Assembly (NCBI GenBank): GCA_963737285.1
Contig: CAVTRT010000003.1
Coordinates: 3,968,001-4,032,000 of the forward strand
Direction of reading: 5' to 3'
DNA: 64,000 bases
From: Trebonia sp963737285
Lineage (GTDB): Bacteria; Actinomycetota; Actinomycetes; Streptosporangiales; Streptosporangiaceae
A program made the position numbers and the translations under genes. The notes under the pieces are model-generated. The model was not told where the DNA came from. It saw nothing but the letters and a program-made list of their open reading frames with translations, and ran no database searches. Positions 61,489 to 64,000 of this stretch are shown here, in pieces (position 1 is the first letter of the stretch; every line of letters starts with the position of its first letter).

Positions 61489-61917
61489 GTGGCTGGCAGT
61501 CGGCTTATCCCGGTCCAGGTAGGCGGTGTTGAGATTGAGGTGGAGGCCGTCGTGGCCACCGGGACGGAGGCCACGTCTGGCGGCCGGGCCTCGAAGGCGG
61601 CCAGTGGCGTGCTGGATGCGTTCAGCCGGGCCGAGGAGGCGATCATGGCGGTCGCGAAGTCGACAGCAGAGATGATCGACCGGGCCGGGACGGCTGCGCG
61701 GCCGGACCGGGTGGAGGTGGAGTTCGGCCTGAAGTTCTCCGCGTCTGGCGGGGTGATCATGGCGGGAGTGGCCGGGGAGGCGAGCCTGAAGGTGACCCTC
61801 AGCTACGATGCCGCGGCGCGGCCCTTGGCAGTGCCCCCTGCCGGGGCGTCTCCCGCTGCGGCGCTGTCGGCGCCAATGCCAAAGGAGGCTGCGGACGTTC
61901 CGGCCGGGTCATCATGA
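61489..61917 (+). CDS. Trypsin-co-occurring domain protein (CU044_2847 type)
   Basis: About 142 aa from GTG 61489 (alternative starts 61453 and 61486). IPVQVGGVEIEVEAVV opens the domain, followed by a helix (FSRAEEAIMAVAKSTAEMID), VEFGLKFSASGGVIMAGVAG and a Pro/Ala-rich tail. This family is found next to trypsin-like/STAND proteins in actinomycetes and is thought to regulate them. Coupled to the next gene by ATGA. Intracellular; the ligand is unknown. Confidence 0.8.
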   Translation: MAGSRLIPVQVGGVEIEVEAVVATGTEATSGGRASKAASGVLDAFSRAEEAIMAVAKSTAEMIDRAGTAARPDRVEVEFGLKFSASGGVIMAGVAGEASLKVTLSYDAAARPLAVPPAGASPAAALSAPMPKEAADVPAGSS

Positions 61918-64000
61918 TAGCCGCCAGGCCGCCGGGTACGCGGGTGCCCGATTACCTAGGGCGTGTGCTGGACGGCCGCGGCAGCCCAGTAGGGACGTGC
62001 TTCCAGGTCGCTCCAGGGGTGCTGGTAACGGCCTGGCATGTGCTTGAGCTTGTCGGCGGTGCCGCCGAGGGCACCGGGGTGGGAGTCGACCCGCTGGCCG
62101 GCGGGGCGGCGGCCGAAGCGACCGTGGTCCGGCTCGATCAAGACCATGACCTGGCTGTGCTGGCCTGCGACGTGCCCCTGACAGCGTCGGTCGCGGGGCT
62201 GGCCGCCACGGGCGTGGTCGAGGCGCGGACGCCGGTGACGGTGACCGGGCACTGCGTGATCGACGACTCTGGCCGAACAGTCCGGTCTCTGACCACGACC
62301 GGGCAGTGGGCAGGGCTGGTGGCGTGGGAGGACGCGCCGCCGGCCGGGCGGATGACAGCTGAGGCCCTGATGCCGGGGATGAGCGGTGCGCCGGTCATCC
62401 GCGACGGCGACGGCGCGGTCGTGGGGGTCGTCTCGGGCCGGTACAACAGCGCGGACGGCTGGCTGGCCCAGACGGTATGGGTCGCCTGCGCCGAGGACCT
62501 GGTGGCCCTGTTGGCCGGGATCGCCGACGTCCCGGTGACAGATGCGCTTCCGCCGGTTCCCGGGGTTCCGGAGGTGCGGTACTCGCTGCCACCAGACGCG
62601 GCTGCGTTCACCGGCCGGGACGAAGAACTGGGCCAGGTCACGGCCCTGCTGGAGGGCGCGGCCCTAGCGGGCGGGGTGGTGACGGTCCGGGCGATTGGCG
62701 GGATGCCTGGGGTCGGCAAGACCGCCCTGGCCGTCCATGCGGCGCACCTGCTGCGGGACCGGTTTCCCGGCCGGCAACTGTTCATCGACCTGCACGCCCA
62801 CACTGCGGGCCGGGAGCCGGTCCGGTCCGTGGACGCGCTGGCCGGGCTGCTGTCGGCAACGGGGGTCGACCCGCGGTTTCTGCCGACCGGCCTGGACGGG
62901 CGGGCGGCGATGTGGCGGGACAAGATGACCGGGCAGCGGGCACTGCTGGTACTGGACAACGCCGCCAGTACGAGCCAGGTCGCCCCGCTGCTGCCGGGGG
63001 ACGGGAGCTGCCTGGTACTCGTGACTAGCCGCCGCCACCTGGGCGACCTGCCCGGCGCGGTCACGCCGATACTGCTGGACGTGCTGCCGCCGCAGCAGGC
63101 CCAGGAGATGTTCACCCGGCTGGCGCCCCGCGCCGCGGGCAGCCCGGACCAGGTCACGGAGGTGGTCCGGCTGGCGGGGTTCCTGCCGCTGGCGGTCTCC
63201 CTGCTGGCCCGCCTGTTCGCCCGGCACCCGGCATGGACGCTGGCCGACCTGGCCGCCGAGATCCGGGAGAGTCTGCTGACCCTGACCGCGGAGAACGACA
63301 GCATCGCGGCCGCGTTCGAGGTGTCCTACAGGTACCTGGAACCCGCCAGGCAGCGGCTGTTCTGCCTGCTGGGCCTGCACCCGGGTACCACCTTCGATGC
63401 CTATGCCGCCGCCGCGCTGACGGCGACCAGCGTCGGGGAGGCCGCCGGGCTGCTGGACAGGCTGCACGCGGAGGGACTGCTGACCGAGACCGGCCACCGC
63501 CGGTACGGCATGCACGACCTGCTGCGCCGCTACGCCCGCAACCGCGGCGCGGTCATCCCCGTCCAAGACGCCCGGCAGGCCCTGGAGCGGCTACTGGATT
63601 ACTACCAGCACACCGCCGCCCGCGCCGGAGACCGCCTGGCCCGCCAGACCCGCCCTGGCCCCCCGCCCGCCGCCCCGGCCGGGCTGCCCGCTGCCCCGGA
63701 CCTCGATGACGACAGCCAGGCGCTGGCGTGGGCACGCGCCGACCGCGCCAGCCTGCTCGCCTGCCTCGACTACGCCACCGCCGCCGGCCAGCACACCCGG
63801 GTAATCGCCCTCACCGCCGCCCTCGCCGAACTGTTGCGGCGCGACGGGCCCTGGGCCGGTGCCATCACCCGTCACACAGCCGCTATCCAGGCCGCACAGC
63901 ACATCGGTAACCAGCTCGGCCAGGCCAACGCCCTCACCGACCTCGGGGTCGTGCGGCGACTGACGGCCGACTACCCGGGCGCAGCACACGCACTGCAGCA
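61914..64000 (+). CDS. Trypsin-like protease-NB-ARC-TPR protein, cut by the right edge
   Basis: At least 695 aa visible. The protease domain is residues about 1-200: GTCFQVAPGVLVTAWHVLEL (His), DQDHDLAVLACDV (Asp), MPGMSGAPVIRDGDGAVVGV (Ser). Then an NB-ARC STAND ATPase: FTGRDEELGQ, AIGGMPGVGKTALAVHAA (Walker A), RALLVLDNA (Walker B), CLVLVTSRR, GFLPLAVSLLA (GxP motif) and YGMHDLLRRYA (MHD). The start of the TPR region (LGQANALTDLGVVRRLTADY) leaves the window. The design is that of a caspase/trypsin-type bacterial immune receptor: ligand sensing by the repeats, ATP-dependent assembly, protease as effector. Coupled to the trypsin-co-occurring gene. Confidence 0.9.
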   Translation, partial: MIAARPPGTRVPDYLGRVLDGRGSPVGTCFQVAPGVLVTAWHVLELVGGAAEGTGVGVDPLAGGAAAEATVVRLDQDHDLAVLACDVPLTASVAGLAATGVVEARTPVTVTGHCVIDDSGRTVRSLTTTGQWAGLVAWEDAPPAGRMTAEALMPGMSGAPVIRDGDGAVVGVVSGRYNSADGWLAQTVWVACAEDLVALLAGIADVPVTDALPPVPGVPEVRYSLPPDAAAFTGRDEELGQVTALLEGAALAGGVVTVRAIGGMPGVGKTALAVHAAHLLRDRFPGRQLFIDLHAHTAGREPVRSVDALAGLLSATGVDPRFLPTGLDGRAAMWRDKMTGQRALLVLDNAASTSQVAPLLPGDGSCLVLVTSRRHLGDLPGAVTPILLDVLPPQQAQEMFTRLAPRAAGSPDQVTEVVRLAGFLPLAVSLLARLFARHPAWTLADLAAEIRESLLTLTAENDSIAAAFEVSYRYLEPARQRLFCLLGLHPGTTFDAYAAAALTATSVGEAAGLLDRLHAEGLLTETGHRRYGMHDLLRRYARNRGAVIPVQDARQALERLLDYYQHTAARAGDRLARQTRPGPPPAAPAGLPAAPDLDDDSQALAWARADRASLLACLDYATAAGQHTRVIALTAALAELLRRDGPWAGAITRHTAAIQAAQHIGNQLGQANALTDLGVVRRLTADYPGAAHALQ

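Noticed and set aside
1..64000. tRNA, rRNA or riboswitch genes
   Set aside because: I saw no cloverleaf with a CCA-type end, no conserved rRNA cores and no known riboswitch cores while reading; a covariance-model scan would be needed to exclude them fully.

Overview
The window is high-GC actinomycete DNA, probably from a filamentous soil Actinomycetota. The signs are GC-rich third codon positions, GTG starts and ATGA/GTGA start-stop overlaps, an XRE-DUF5753/DUF397/RsbW-like trio, an RppA-type type III polyketide synthase with a P450, Tat-exported lectin-bearing glycosidases, a sedolisin, and a trypsin-NB-ARC-TPR protein. The genus cannot be read from this sequence. I recognised no rRNA, tRNA or CRISPR array.

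Layout. 0-3.7 kb: an AAA (DUF3696-type) ATPase with a broken partner, two tiny coupled ORFs, and a decayed beta-propeller/choice-of-anchor gene. 4-9.5 kb: secreted proteins around an IS701-like remnant and a damaged McrBC type IV restriction operon. 9.9-13.2 kb: an XRE-TPR regulator plus a KsgA/Erm-fold methyltransferase, next to two IS1634 remnants and a lipoprotein gene. 13.2-15.2 kb: DUF397, DUF5753 regulator, RsbW-like protein and a Cys/His protein. 15.2-20.5 kb: a short PEP-utilising protein head-to-head with a Tn554-like recombinase trio. 20.5-27.2 kb: an alpha/alpha-toroid protein, an RmlD-like reductase, a NUDIX protein, an exonuclease, lantibiotic/FxLD biosynthesis fragments and a helical-repeat protein.

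27.3-38.3 kb is the core of a defence island. On the minus strand lie a GmrSD-like DUF262/DUF1524 protein, a small ORF, an SNF2 helicase and a sacsin-like GHKL ATPase with an HNH-like tail. The last three are chained by GTGA overlaps. Next to them are a MazG-like protein and a second operon of a small protein, an HNH nuclease and a GIY-YIG nuclease. With McrBC, the DUF3696 ATPase, an RloB-like protein (59 kb) and the trypsin-NB-ARC protein (61.9 kb to the right edge), at least six conflict-type loci lie in 64 kb. The helicase/GHKL operon matches no named system I recognise and is the best candidate for something undescribed.

38.3-50.4 kb codes for secreted functions: a membrane protein with a septum-formation-like tail, a sedolisin, and two convergent arabinofuranosidases (GH127 and GH54) with 12 and 18 ricin-type repeats, separated by a strong hairpin. 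50.5-55.5 kb is a graveyard of fragments, several of which have intact or longer relatives elsewhere in the window. 56-58.9 kb is a secreted protein-P450-RppA operon, expected to make and process 1,3,6,8-tetrahydroxynaphthalene. Small proteins and the left part of the trypsin-NB-ARC protein close the window.

Many otherwise good genes are split by what looks like a single-base shift, some in homopolymers. Part of the apparent decay may therefore be sequencing error; those sites are listed.
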